Source: Pseudomonadota bacterium (GTDB lineage Bacteria; Pseudomonadota; Gammaproteobacteria; Steroidobacterales; Steroidobacteraceae). Taken from it: a stretch of 21,935 nt of DNA. The DNA lies in assembly GCA_023433465.1 (NCBI GenBank), contig JAEZCR010000130.1:1-21935 (forward strand), read 5' to 3'. Position numbers and translations under genes: made by a program. This document shows, piece by piece, positions 8,181-14,808 of this stretch (position 1 is its first letter; every line of letters begins with the position of its first letter). Below the pieces are notes generated by a model. It made no database searches, was not told the origin of the DNA, and worked only from the letters and a program-made list of their open reading frames with translations.

Positions 8181-8540
8181 ATGAGTACAAACCCTCACGG
8201 GCTTTCCCAGTTGCGCGATGCACTGCGGGAATTCGCCGCCGAACGGGACTGGGACCAGTTCCACAGCCCCAAGAACCTCGCCTCGGCGCTGGCCGTCGAG
8301 GCGGCCGAGCTGCTCGAGCGCTTCCAGTGGCTCACCGAGGAGCAGTCGCGCACGCTGCCGCCCGCCGAGCTCGAGAAGGTGCGCGACGAAATGGCGGACG
8401 TCCTCAACTATCTCGTGCGGCTCGCGGACAAGCTCGACGTGAACCTCATGGACGCCGCGCGCGACAAGATCCGCAAGAACGCGCTCAAGTATCCGGCCGA
8501 CAAGGCGCGCGGCAGCATCAAGAAGTATTCCGAGCTGTAG
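8181..8540 (+). CDS. MazG-like nucleotide pyrophosphohydrolase
   Basis: This 119-residue protein of the all-alpha NTP pyrophosphohydrolase fold resembles the short dCTPase-like (DCTPP1/RS21-C6) branch of MazG. It should hydrolyse a (d)NTP to the monophosphate and pyrophosphate as a housecleaning enzyme. Diagnostic features are RDWDQFHSPKNLA (about 22-34), the metal-binding motif E40-x-x-E43 paired with E70-M-A-D73, and the basic end KNALKYPADKARGSIKKY (100-117). Length is normal for a single-domain member. The start at 8181 is the only sensible one, although no Shine-Dalgarno is seen. The NYN nuclease gene follows after 15 bp, so the two are probably cotranscribed. The preferred nucleotide cannot be read from the sequence. 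Confidence 0.92.
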   Translation: MSTNPHGLSQLRDALREFAAERDWDQFHSPKNLASALAVEAAELLERFQWLTEEQSRTLPPAELEKVRDEMADVLNYLVRLADKLDVNLMDAARDKIRKNALKYPADKARGSIKKYSEL

Positions 8541-8555
8541 GCCGCTGAAGATCCC

Positions 8556-9302
8556 ATGACCACTAACTACGTCCTCGTCGATTTCGAGAACGTGCAGCCC
8601 GAGAGTGTGTCCGCACTCGCGGGCGGCGCGTACCACGTGCTCGTTTTCATCGGCGCCGCCCAGGCGAAGGGGCGCATCTCGTTCGAGCTGTCGCATTCGA
8701 TCCAGATGCTGGGCGCGAACGCCGAATACGTGCAGATGGCGCGCAGTGGGCCCAACGCGATGGACATGCACATCGCGTACTACATCGGCAAACTGCTCGA
8801 ACAGCGGCCGGAGGCGCAGATCGACGTCGTGTCACGCGACACGGATTTCGATCCGCTGCTGGAATTCCTGAGCGCGCGCGGATTCAAGGTGCGGCGCGTG
8901 AAGGCGATCGCGGAGATCGTGAAGAGGAGGGCGCCGAAAGCGGCGGCCCCGAAACCCCCGGTGAGATCGGCGGTCCAGAAAGCCCAAGGCCCGAAAAAGC
9001 AGGCCGCCCCGAAATCGCCGTCGCCGAAATCGCAGCCGCCGAAGGCGCAACCGCAGAAGACGCTGCCGCCGAGGCCACCGGCGTCAGAGCCCTACGACAA
9101 GCTCGATTCGATCGTCAAGCAACTGCGTTCGATGAGCGGCAAGCCCGCGAACCGCCGGAAACTGGCGCAGACCATCACCGCATACCTGCGGCATCACGGG
9201 GGAGCGCCCGATGCCAGGGTGGTGGAGGAATACATCGACGAACTCATCCGTCGCAAAGTCGTGACGGTAGCCGGCACGAAACTGAACTACACGCTGGGTT
9301 GA
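8556..9302 (+). CDS. NYN (PIN-like) domain protein with winged-helix-like C-terminus
   Basis: This is a 248-residue three-part protein. Residues 1-120 form a NYN/PIN-like nuclease domain with acidic residues D9 (VDFEN), D70 (GPNAMD) and D95/D97/D99 (SRDTDFD), which fits metal-dependent RNA cleavage. Residues 121-183 form a Lys/Pro/Ala linker (for example PKSPSPKSQPPKAQPQK). Residues 184-248 form a compact helical domain ending in a beta hairpin (VVEEYIDELIRRK then VVTVAGTKLNYTL), resembling a winged-helix or OST-HTH/LOTUS RNA-binding module. That last assignment is inference from pattern. GAAG lies about six bases before ATG 8556. It is cotranscribed with the MazG-like gene. A cytoplasmic RNA-processing or RNA-turnover role is likely; the target is unknown. 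Confidence 0.85.
   Translation: MTTNYVLVDFENVQPESVSALAGGAYHVLVFIGAAQAKGRISFELSHSIQMLGANAEYVQMARSGPNAMDMHIAYYIGKLLEQRPEAQIDVVSRDTDFDPLLEFLSARGFKVRRVKAIAEIVKRRAPKAAAPKPPVRSAVQKAQGPKKQAAPKSPSPKSQPPKAQPQKTLPPRPPASEPYDKLDSIVKQLRSMSGKPANRRKLAQTITAYLRHHGGAPDARVVEEYIDELIRRKVVTVAGTKLNYTLG
8929..9090 (+). repeat. Low-complexity Lys/Pro/Ala linker coding region
   Basis: Irregular repeats of CCGAAA/CCGAAG-like units encode the basic Pro/Ala/Lys linker between the two domains of the NYN protein. The repeats are imperfect and stay in frame. Such linkers often vary in length between strains. Confidence 0.6.
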
Positions 9303-9432
9303 CCGGTCAGACTGCCCGTTGCGGTGCGCGGCGGGCGGCGGATGACATGCCGTTTCCGGATAAAACGGATAACCAATCCGCGCGCCGCGCGTGGCAGCGC
9401 CGCCACTTGACTTCTGCCTAACTATCATTGCA

Positions 9433-9438
9433 AGAGGA
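9433..9438 (+). promoter_or_regulatory. Ribosome-binding site for a GTG-start DUF481 gene
   Basis: AGAGGA lies six bases before GTG at 9445. The site fixes the start 54 bases inside the longer open frame that begins at 9391, and the GTG begins a good signal peptide. Confidence 0.7.
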
Positions 9439-9444
9439 TCTTTC

Positions 9445-10194
9445 GTGAACCGTAGATGGTTGTGTTTTCCCGCTCTCGTGGCCGCCGGCGTCATCGGCCT
9501 CCCCGCGCACGCGCAGTGGTCCGGCAAGGCCGAACTGGGACTTCTCCTCAACAGCGGCAACACGGAATCCAAGTCCGCGAACACGCGCCTGGATCTGACG
9601 CACGAGGGCGCGAGGTGGCGCAACAATTTCTTCTTCAGCGCGCAGTACGGCGAGAACGCCGAGTTCGCGACCGGAGAGCGTTACGAGGCGCGTTACCAGG
9701 CCGACTGGAAGATCAATGGAAGGCTGAGCTGGTTCGGACGGTTGCGCGGCGAGCAGGATCGCTTCAGCGGTTTCGTGTACCAGGCTTCGGCCTCGACCGG
9801 TGCGACCTACAAGTTCATCGACAGTCCGACGACGCAGCTCGACGGCTCGTTCGGTGCCGGTTATCGGCGGCTGCAACCGCAGATCCTGATCCGCACGCCC
9901 GCGGGCCAGGTACTCGATCGCATCAAGGGTGACGAGGAAGGCGATCCGGTCGCCACGCTCGCATCGAACTACGAGCACTCGTTCACCGAGAACACGAAGC
10001 TCACGAACAAGCTGCTCGCCGAAGCGGGCTCGGACAATACCGCGGTACAGAACGACATCGCGCTCAACGTGAGCATCTCCAAGGCGTTCGCGCTGGCGGT
10101 GGGGGTTGGCGTGCGCTACAACACGGATCCGCCGCCGCTCGCTAAGAGCACTGATACCGTCACCACCGTGAACCTGGTGTACAACATCTTATGA
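9445..10194 (+). CDS. DUF481 outer-membrane protein (YdiY-like)
   Basis: This 249-residue protein starts at GTG 9445, set by AGAGGA six bases upstream. It has a typical signal peptide MNRRWLCFPALVAAGVIGLP with cleavage after AHA. The mature part opens WSGKAELGLLLNSGNTESKS, the hallmark of DUF481 (salt-stress-induced YdiY-like) proteins. Alternating beta strands follow, ending in a C-terminal aromatic/hydrophobic strand (TVNLVYNIL) typical of outer-membrane beta barrels. Residues such as RYEARYQADWKINGRLSWFGRLRG fit transmembrane strands. The physiological role is not established. The next gene starts inside the stop (ATGA), so the two are translationally coupled. The preceding intergenic stretch holds two CGGATAA repeats nine bases apart (9357 and 9366). 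Confidence 0.88.
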   Translation: MNRRWLCFPALVAAGVIGLPAHAQWSGKAELGLLLNSGNTESKSANTRLDLTHEGARWRNNFFFSAQYGENAEFATGERYEARYQADWKINGRLSWFGRLRGEQDRFSGFVYQASASTGATYKFIDSPTTQLDGSFGAGYRRLQPQILIRTPAGQVLDRIKGDEEGDPVATLASNYEHSFTENTKLTNKLLAEAGSDNTAVQNDIALNVSISKAFALAVGVGVRYNTDPPPLAKSTDTVTTVNLVYNIL

Positions 10195-10751
10195 GCCAAG
10201 TTCGCTCCGCGTTGCTGAGCCTGGGCGCGTGCCTCGCGATGGCGGGACACGCGCTGTCTCAGGTGCAACCACAGACGCCGGCGCCGCCCTCGGCGGGACA
10301 GGCGCAGATCGGCAGCAGCGCGAGCATCACGGTCGGATCCGGACCGCATGCGGGCAGATACGACTTCGCGCCGACCCAGGCCTGCGTGATCGCGGCGCTC
10401 GGCGACAAACCACCGTCATTGTCGGTGGTGCTCACGTCCGATAAAGCGTCGCTGTCGCTCGACATGCCCAGCATCGACGAGAAACACGCGAATCAACTGC
10501 AGATCGTGCTCGTGATCGCCGAGCCGCCGGGAGCGGGGCACAAGGGCACCGCGAGCGTGACCTATGAAATCGATACGCGGCCGGACGCGGTGCTCGAGCC
10601 GTATCAGAAGGCGGAGCGGGCGAACAAGGGCATCAGCGGCAGCGCGACGACGCAGCTCATGGAACGGCCGGGGATGGCGATGTTGAGCTTCACGGGAGAG
10701 ACGAAGAACGGAGTGAAGCTTTCAGGTGAGATCACCTGCCGGAAGATGTAA
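10191..10751 (+). CDS. Small exported protein coupled to the DUF481 gene
   Basis: This 186-residue protein has a signal peptide (MSQVRSALLSLGACLAMAGH, likely cut after ALS, about residue 23). A Pro/Gln/Ala-rich segment and a probable small beta domain follow, with regular strands such as SVVLTSDKASLSLDM and LQIVLVIAEPPG. The mature protein has two cysteines, one in PTQACVIAAL and one in the last strand (EITCRKM), which could form a disulfide. LGAC at 11-14 superficially resembles a lipobox, but the hydrophobic stretch before it is short, so ordinary signal peptidase I export is preferred. ATG overlaps the DUF481 stop by four bases, implying coexpression and perhaps a shared envelope role. No family is recognised. 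Confidence 0.75.
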   Translation: MSQVRSALLSLGACLAMAGHALSQVQPQTPAPPSAGQAQIGSSASITVGSGPHAGRYDFAPTQACVIAALGDKPPSLSVVLTSDKASLSLDMPSIDEKHANQLQIVLVIAEPPGAGHKGTASVTYEIDTRPDAVLEPYQKAERANKGISGSATTQLMERPGMAMLSFTGETKNGVKLSGEITCRKM

Positions 10752-10816
10752 TGGGGACAGACCTCGATTGGGCTCGATGAGTCCCGGCGACTCGAAGGCG
10801 CGTGAAGACGGCTGGA

Positions 10817-11896
10817 TCAGAGTGCGGCGCGGATCAGGGGTTTCAGGTCTTGCGCAAGTTGCACGGAAAAGGAGACGACGCCCGAGTCGGATTCGGTCAC
10901 TTCCATGGCGATGATCGCGTAGTAGCCGACGTCACGATCGAACCACGGGGTGAATCCGAATGCGCCGGGGGAGGAGAGGACGGGGCAGTTCGCGGCGGGT
11001 GGTGGGCACTCGAGCCAGGCGGTGAGGCCGTAGAAGAAATTCAGGCCGGTGTCGGCGACCGGGGAGAATCCGATCGTCGCGTCTGGATAGGGTTCGGCCG
11101 CTTGCGCCGTGAACAAGGCGTCGTCGATGAGGCGGGTGCCCTGGTGGAGGCCGCGATTGAAATCGAGTGCGAGCAGGCGCGCGTATTCGTTCATCGTCGC
11201 GCGTAATCCGCCGGCGACCAGCGGGTTCGTCGTGCCGAGGCCCATGCGCGGCGCGGTGTAGAACTCGAGATCGGGGCCGAGACCGAGCGGGGTCTTGAGC
11301 TGCGCGGCGAAGAGGTCGTTCCACGGCGAACCAGTCACGACTTCCGCCATGCGCGCGGCGACGTGCAGATGTGTGCTGCCGTAGTCGAAGCGCGTGCCTG
11401 GCGGCGCGACCAGCGGCGTCTGGGACATCAACGAGACGCAATCGGCGAGCGAAATGCCGGCGAGGAGCGTGCAGCCTGCCTCGCGTTCCATGCCCGACGT
11501 GAACGACAGGAGCTGGCGCAGCGAGATCGCGCCCTGGGGTCCGGTCCAGCCCAGCACCTCGCCGGTGGTCGAATCCAGCGTCAGATAACCCTGCGTGACG
11601 AGCCGCATGATCACGAGGCCCGCGACCATCTTCGACGCCGACGCCACGGCGATGCGCCGGTCCGCGGCGAAGTCGCCGTACATCTTCTCGAAGCGCTTCA
11701 CGCCCTGCGCGTCGTAGACCGCGAGACCCATTCCAGACAGACCCTCGGCGCCGAACGCGGCGGCCGCGACCCGATCGACTTCGGCGAATCGGTCGGGGAC
11801 CGCCACCGGGGGAGGAGCCGGATCCGGGTCGCCGCCCCCGCCGCAGGCCGTGAGCACGAGGGTGATGACGATGATCGCGATGCAGGATGAGCGCAT
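10817..11896 (-). CDS. Beta-lactamase-fold serine hydrolase lipoprotein
   Basis: This 359-residue protein of the beta-lactamase/penicillin-binding (class C, esterase-like) superfamily has a clear lipoprotein signal: hydrophobic core, lipobox LTAC and Cys18, followed by a Gly/Asp/Pro linker. Catalytic SxxK is S86-A-S-K89. The second motif is Y172-G-S174 (in PPGTRFDYGSTHLH), where YxN is usual. No clear KTG/HTG motif is visible; GAFGFTPWFD near the C-terminus is the probable equivalent. A penicillin-resistance role is unlikely; an esterase or D-aminopeptidase-like activity at the periplasmic membrane face is more plausible. It is transcribed alone, divergent from aqpZ and convergent with the small exported protein. 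There is no clear Shine-Dalgarno before ATG 11896. Confidence 0.85.
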   Translation of the reverse strand: MRSSCIAIIVITLVLTACGGGGDPDPAPPPVAVPDRFAEVDRVAAAAFGAEGLSGMGLAVYDAQGVKRFEKMYGDFAADRRIAVASASKMVAGLVIMRLVTQGYLTLDSTTGEVLGWTGPQGAISLRQLLSFTSGMEREAGCTLLAGISLADCVSLMSQTPLVAPPGTRFDYGSTHLHVAARMAEVVTGSPWNDLFAAQLKTPLGLGPDLEFYTAPRMGLGTTNPLVAGGLRATMNEYARLLALDFNRGLHQGTRLIDDALFTAQAAEPYPDATIGFSPVADTGLNFFYGLTAWLECPPPAANCPVLSSPGAFGFTPWFDRDVGYYAIIAMEVTESDSGVVSFSVQLAQDLKPLIRAAL

Positions 11897-11926
11897 GGCG
11901 GTCAGAACGCGGGAAGTGGTTAGACG

Positions 11927-11955
11927 TTGACCGCGGCGGGATCATTCGACATATT
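11927..11955 (+). promoter_or_regulatory. Candidate sigma-70 promoter of aqpZ
   Basis: TTGACC (11927-11932) and CATATT (11950-11955) are separated by exactly 17 bp and match the consensus at 5/6 and 4/6 positions. Transcription would start near 11962, leaving a leader of about 26 nt that contains the strong GGGGGAG ribosome-binding site (11974-11980). Confidence 0.5.
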
Positions 11956-11987
11956 GGCCGCACAACAAGAACCGGGGGAGAACCGCG

Positions 11988-12677
11988 ATGCCCATCCTCA
12001 AGCGCTCGATCGCTGAACTGTTAGGCACGTTCTGGCTGGTGCTCGGTGGCTGCGGCAGCGCAGTACTGGCCGCGAAGTTTCCCGAAGTCGGCATAGGTCT
12101 CGTCGGCGTATCACTCGCCTTTGGTCTCACGGTGGTCACGATGGCGTATGCGGTCGGCGGCATATCCGGCGGGCATTTCAATCCCGCGGTCACCCTGGGT
12201 TTGCTCGCCGGCGGGCGAGTGAAAGCTGGCGACGTGGCGCCATATGTCGTTGCGCAGGTCATCGGCGCCATCCTCGCCGCGTGGCTGCTCGCGTACGTCG
12301 CGGCTGGCAACGGTTCCGATCCGACCGCGGGCGGCCTCGCTTCCAACGGATTTGCGGAGCATTCACCCGGGGGCTATTCGCTCGGCGCGGCGTTCGTCAC
12401 CGAAGTGGTCATGACGTTCTTCTTCTTGCTGATCATCCTCGGCGTCACGGACGAGCGCGCACCGGCGGGTTTCGCGCCGCTTGCGATCGGCCTCACGCTC
12501 ACGTTGATCCATCTGATCAGCATTCCCGTGACGAACACCTCCGTGAATCCGGCGCGCAGCACCGGTCCGGCGCTCATCGTCGGTGGCTGGGCGCTGAGTC
12601 AGCTTTGGTTGTTCTGGGTCGCGCCGATCATCGGCGCCGCGATGGCCGGAGGATTCTGGCGCTGGCTGAAAAAATAG
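11988..12677 (+). CDS. aqpZ: Aquaporin Z (water channel)
   Basis: This 229-residue six-helix inner-membrane water channel has two NPA half-helices: N65-P-A in GGHFNPAVT and N187-P-A-R in TSVNPARST. The selectivity filter residues of E. coli AqpZ (F43, H174, T183, R189) appear here as F45, H175, T184 and R190, which indicates an orthodox water-selective channel rather than a glycerol facilitator. The N-terminus (KRSIAELLGTFWLVLGGCGS) is typical. ATG 11988 has GGGGGAG seven bases upstream. The gene is monocistronic, probably driven by the promoter at 11927. Its stop codon overlaps a hairpin that serves as terminator for the opposing gene. Confidence 0.97.
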   Translation: MPILKRSIAELLGTFWLVLGGCGSAVLAAKFPEVGIGLVGVSLAFGLTVVTMAYAVGGISGGHFNPAVTLGLLAGGRVKAGDVAPYVVAQVIGAILAAWLLAYVAAGNGSDPTAGGLASNGFAEHSPGGYSLGAAFVTEVVMTFFFLLIILGVTDERAPAGFAPLAIGLTLTLIHLISIPVTNTSVNPARSTGPALIVGGWALSQLWLFWVAPIIGAAMAGGFWRWLKK

Positions 12678-12694
12678 GGGGCCTCGCGGCCCCC
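12669..12694 (-). terminator. Intrinsic terminator for the minus-strand gene at 12717
   Basis: Read on the minus strand, a 7-bp stem (GGGGGCC / GGCCCCC, loop GCGA) is followed by TA and then six Ts (complement of A12669-A12674). This is a good rho-independent terminator for the gene ending at 12717. It overlaps the last codons and stop of aqpZ. On the plus strand the stem lacks a T-tract. Confidence 0.75.
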
Positions 12695-12716
12695 GGCCGG
12701 CTCGATTCGGGAAGCG

Positions 12717-13058
12717 TCATTCGTCGGACTTCGAGGCGCCGCGCGTGCCCGCGCAATGTTCGTTCCAGGCTTCCTCGAAGCGTTTGTTGCCCACGCTGCT
12801 CTTGTGCACCTTGTCGCCCTGCACGACCGCGTAACCGTTGGTCATGCTGCCAGCGTAGTTAGGCCCACGGTACTGGATGCACGCGACGCCGCTATCGGTC
12901 ATGCGGACTTTTTCCACTTCGACGCCGCCCTTGACCGTGGACTTCAGCTTTTCGACGGCGGCTTCGGACGCGTCGCTGCCCGTGGGGGTCTCGGCGAACG
13001 CGACGCTCAACGGCACGACCACGAACGCGGACGCAATGAGTCGTTTCAATGTATCCAT
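12717..13058 (-). CDS. Small exported protein with conserved-looking cysteine pair
   Basis: This 113-residue protein starts at ATG 13058, preceded by an AGGTGG ribosome-binding site. A longer open frame extends upstream but lacks coding character. The signal peptide MDTLKRLIASAFVVVPLSVA ends AFA at residue 22. The mature part is small and alpha/beta, with TDSGVACIQYRGPN and the C-terminal FEEAWNEHCAGTRG. Cys60 and Cys102 could form a disulfide in the periplasm. No family is recognised. It is transcribed alone, ends at the hairpin terminator beside aqpZ, and is divergent from the gene at 13362 across about 300 bp. Confidence 0.72.
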   Translation of the reverse strand: MDTLKRLIASAFVVVPLSVAFAETPTGSDASEAAVEKLKSTVKGGVEVEKVRMTDSGVACIQYRGPNYAGSMTNGYAVVQGDKVHKSSVGNKRFEEAWNEHCAGTRGASKSDE

Positions 13059-13361
13059 GTGTTCCACCTGGGCGTTGGAGAAGATCACCCGCGCGGAGCG
13101 GGGCCGAACTCCGATTCTCCTGCAGCCACCGGGCGCGCCACAGGTGACTGCGCCGTCGCGTCCTGTCGGAATAATGTGGCATTTGCGGATTCCGGCAGAT
13201 CTCGCTGTCGGCCGACTTCGACATCCGGTGTCGGAGGCCCGCATATGTCCAATCGCGCGCGCCCGGACCGCGAAGCGCAACAGAATGGATTTCTCAGATC
13301 GCCCATGTCCGCGATTTGACACGGCGATTATTGAGTACTCGCACTAGGTGTTTTCCCGATC
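13059..13361. other. Divergent intergenic region, no gene seen
   Basis: About 303 bp separate two divergent genes. Open frames crossing it lack plausible starts and coding composition. A perfect TTGACA (13316-13321) faces the downstream gene, but no acceptable -10 element lies 16-18 bp further on. No clear inverted repeat, tRNA or riboswitch-like structure was seen. It presumably holds both promoters. Confidence 0.5.
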
Positions 13362-13838
13362 ATGAATACGCTTCTAACCATGTCAGCGGTGACGATCAAG
13401 GAAACGCGCCACCTGGTGTTCAACCTACCGACCGTGCTCGATGCCGTCGTGCAGTTCGATCGCCGGTCGCACGGACCGCTGTCGCGCGGTGAAATCGTGC
13501 AGGCCGAGCTGGTGCATGGGACGCGCGGGAAGGACGGCATGGACGTCGCCGTGCGCACGCCCGAGGACCGCGTGATCGAGTGGCGGCACTTCGGCGTGCA
13601 CGAGCTCGCGGCCGCGATCATCAGCTACTGCCGCGCCAAGCGCATTCCGCTGCCGTATGCGGGCGAGAAGTCGCTCGAGATCACGAGCCAGGGAGCCGCG
13701 TTCTCGATCCAGAACACGGTCAACGTCGATCCGCGGGCGAAGGTGGAGGCCGACCTGTCCGGCCGGCCACTGCGTTACGCGAAGGGCTACGAGCCGCACG
13801 CGCTGACGCCGGCATCGAGCAGCAATCTCGAGATCTGA
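13362..13838 (+). CDS. Soluble protein of unknown function
   Basis: This 158-residue protein has no signal peptide or membrane helix. The N-terminal part alternates hydrophobic strands and a helix (LVFNLPTVLDAVVQFDRRS), and the middle contains WRHFGVHELAAAIISYCRAK, a likely amphipathic helix. The C-terminal third is polar. I recognise no domain. ATG 13362 is used; ATG 13380 (giving MSAVTIKETRHL) is an equally good start because neither has a well-spaced Shine-Dalgarno (AGGTG at 13346 is about 11 bases from 13362). The codon pattern is GC-rich and matches its neighbours, which supports a real gene. It is monocistronic and convergent with the TonB_C-type gene. Confidence 0.68.
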   Translation: MNTLLTMSAVTIKETRHLVFNLPTVLDAVVQFDRRSHGPLSRGEIVQAELVHGTRGKDGMDVAVRTPEDRVIEWRHFGVHELAAAIISYCRAKRIPLPYAGEKSLEITSQGAAFSIQNTVNVDPRAKVEADLSGRPLRYAKGYEPHALTPASSSNLEI

Positions 13839-13854
13839 GCGGGCGCGGATCCGG

Positions 13855-13883
13855 AAAAAGGAAAGGCCGCTGAGAGCGGCCTT
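13855..13883 (-). terminator. Intrinsic terminator between convergent genes
   Basis: A perfect 9-bp stem AAGGCCGCT / AGCGGCCTT (13863-13871 with 13875-13883) has a 3-base loop. On the minus strand it is followed by TCCTTTTT (complement of 13855-13862), so it suits the gene ending at 13906. On the plus strand the stem has no T-tract but could still cap the 13362 transcript. Confidence 0.7.
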
Positions 13884-13905
13884 CCGGAGAACGCAGCCGG
13901 CCCGC

Positions 13906-14625
13906 CTATCTACCCGCGGTCGCCGTATCCTTCGTCGGCAGCGCGCCGTCGAGCGTCGGCACGAGCACTTCGCTGTAGTAGAGCTTGAGCTCGTCCTTTT
14001 CGCAGCGGTCGACGATCTTCTGGAGTGCCTTCGGCCACGAGTCCCAGAACCGGGTCTCGACTTCATCGGACACCTGCTTCGACGTCATGTACATGCGCGC
14101 GGAAACGTAGGGCATCACTTCGAGGCTGGCGTCGCGGATGCCGGCGCCCTCGCGCATGCGCTGCAGTTCCCACAGGAAATCCGCGCACATGAGCTTGCGC
14201 ACGCGTTCCGTTTCATGCGCGATCGGCGGCGGCTTGAGCGTGACCCTGACGACCTTGCGCGTGCCGCGCCGGTACATGTTGACCGTGACGCGCACCGTAC
14301 TCGCGACCGGGTTGCCCTTCATGTCGAGTCCGGGCAGGAAATTCTGGTCGCGCATGTACGCGGCGGCGATGCGGTCGGCGTCGAGGTTTCCGGTCGAGTC
14401 GCTGACGACCACGTTGCTCACGGTTCCGTCGGGCGCGACGAACACGTCGATGGGAACGGAGTAGTCGTCGGGCAGGTCGGGACGGGTATGGCCCTGTTCG
14501 ACCTTGCCGCCGGCGAGGACGAGGACGGGCTGGATGGGACCGATCTGGGCCAGCGCCGGGCCGGCAGCCAGAAGGGCTACATAACTGAACAGCGCGAAAA
14601 CGCGCCGGAATGCGACGTTTTTCAT
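13906..14625 (-). CDS. Exported protein with TonB C-terminal-like domain
   Basis: This 239-residue protein starts at ATG 14625; a TTG 36 bases upstream is in frame but precedes the signal peptide awkwardly. The signal peptide (MKNVAFRRVFALFSYVALLA) is cut after ALA, about residue 26. Residues about 55-120 fit a TonB_C fold: VPIDVFVAPDGTVSNVVVSD, then STGNLDADRIAAAYMRDQNF, then LPGLDMKGNPVASTVRVTV. Unlike true TonB there is no N-terminal anchor helix with a Pro-rich spanner, so it is unlikely to energise transporters; a periplasmic binding or scaffolding role is inferred. The C-terminal part (125-239) is helical with two cysteines (C147, C208). It is monocistronic, with a hairpin terminator after its stop. 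Confidence 0.78.
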   Translation of the reverse strand: MKNVAFRRVFALFSYVALLAAGPALAQIGPIQPVLVLAGGKVEQGHTRPDLPDDYSVPIDVFVAPDGTVSNVVVSDSTGNLDADRIAAAYMRDQNFLPGLDMKGNPVASTVRVTVNMYRRGTRKVVRVTLKPPPIAHETERVRKLMCADFLWELQRMREGAGIRDASLEVMPYVSARMYMTSKQVSDEVETRFWDSWPKALQKIVDRCEKDELKLYYSEVLVPTLDGALPTKDTATAGR

Positions 14626-14808
14626 GGGGCCGAAGTTAGGCCCGGATCCGGCGTGCGCCAATCGAAATGGCGGTGATTTGTGCGGTGCCTACGCGCTCAC
14701 GGCCCGAAGTGTGATGCAGTGATAACGGGCACTGACATCTGGTAAATGCCCCGCGCACGCGCCGACGCGCAGTACCGAGACGGGCGATCTTCCGCGGGTT
14801 CGTGGAGC

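Noticed and set aside
4025..8548. Long plus-strand open frames (up to 550 residues) opposite the DUF3857 gene
   Set aside because: Arg/Ala/His-rich composition is typical of antisense frames in GC-rich DNA, and no domain is visible. The minus-strand frame has a signal peptide and clear domains.
9407..9428. TTGACT / TATCAT promoter before the DUF481 gene
   Set aside because: The spacer is only about 10 bp, far too short for a sigma-70 promoter.
10191..10260. Lipobox LGAC in the small exported protein
   Set aside because: The hydrophobic stretch before the Cys is too short and a better signal peptidase I site (ALS) follows.
13316..13347. Perfect TTGACA as a -35 box for the gene at 13362
   Set aside because: No acceptable -10 hexamer is present at 16-18 bp; noted only as a lone match.
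13059..13347. Extension of the 12717 gene to 13322, or a plus-strand gene from 12877 to 13347
   Set aside because: The added N-terminal residues precede a good signal peptide and ribosome-binding site at 13058, and the plus frame is opposite coding sequence and lacks coding character.
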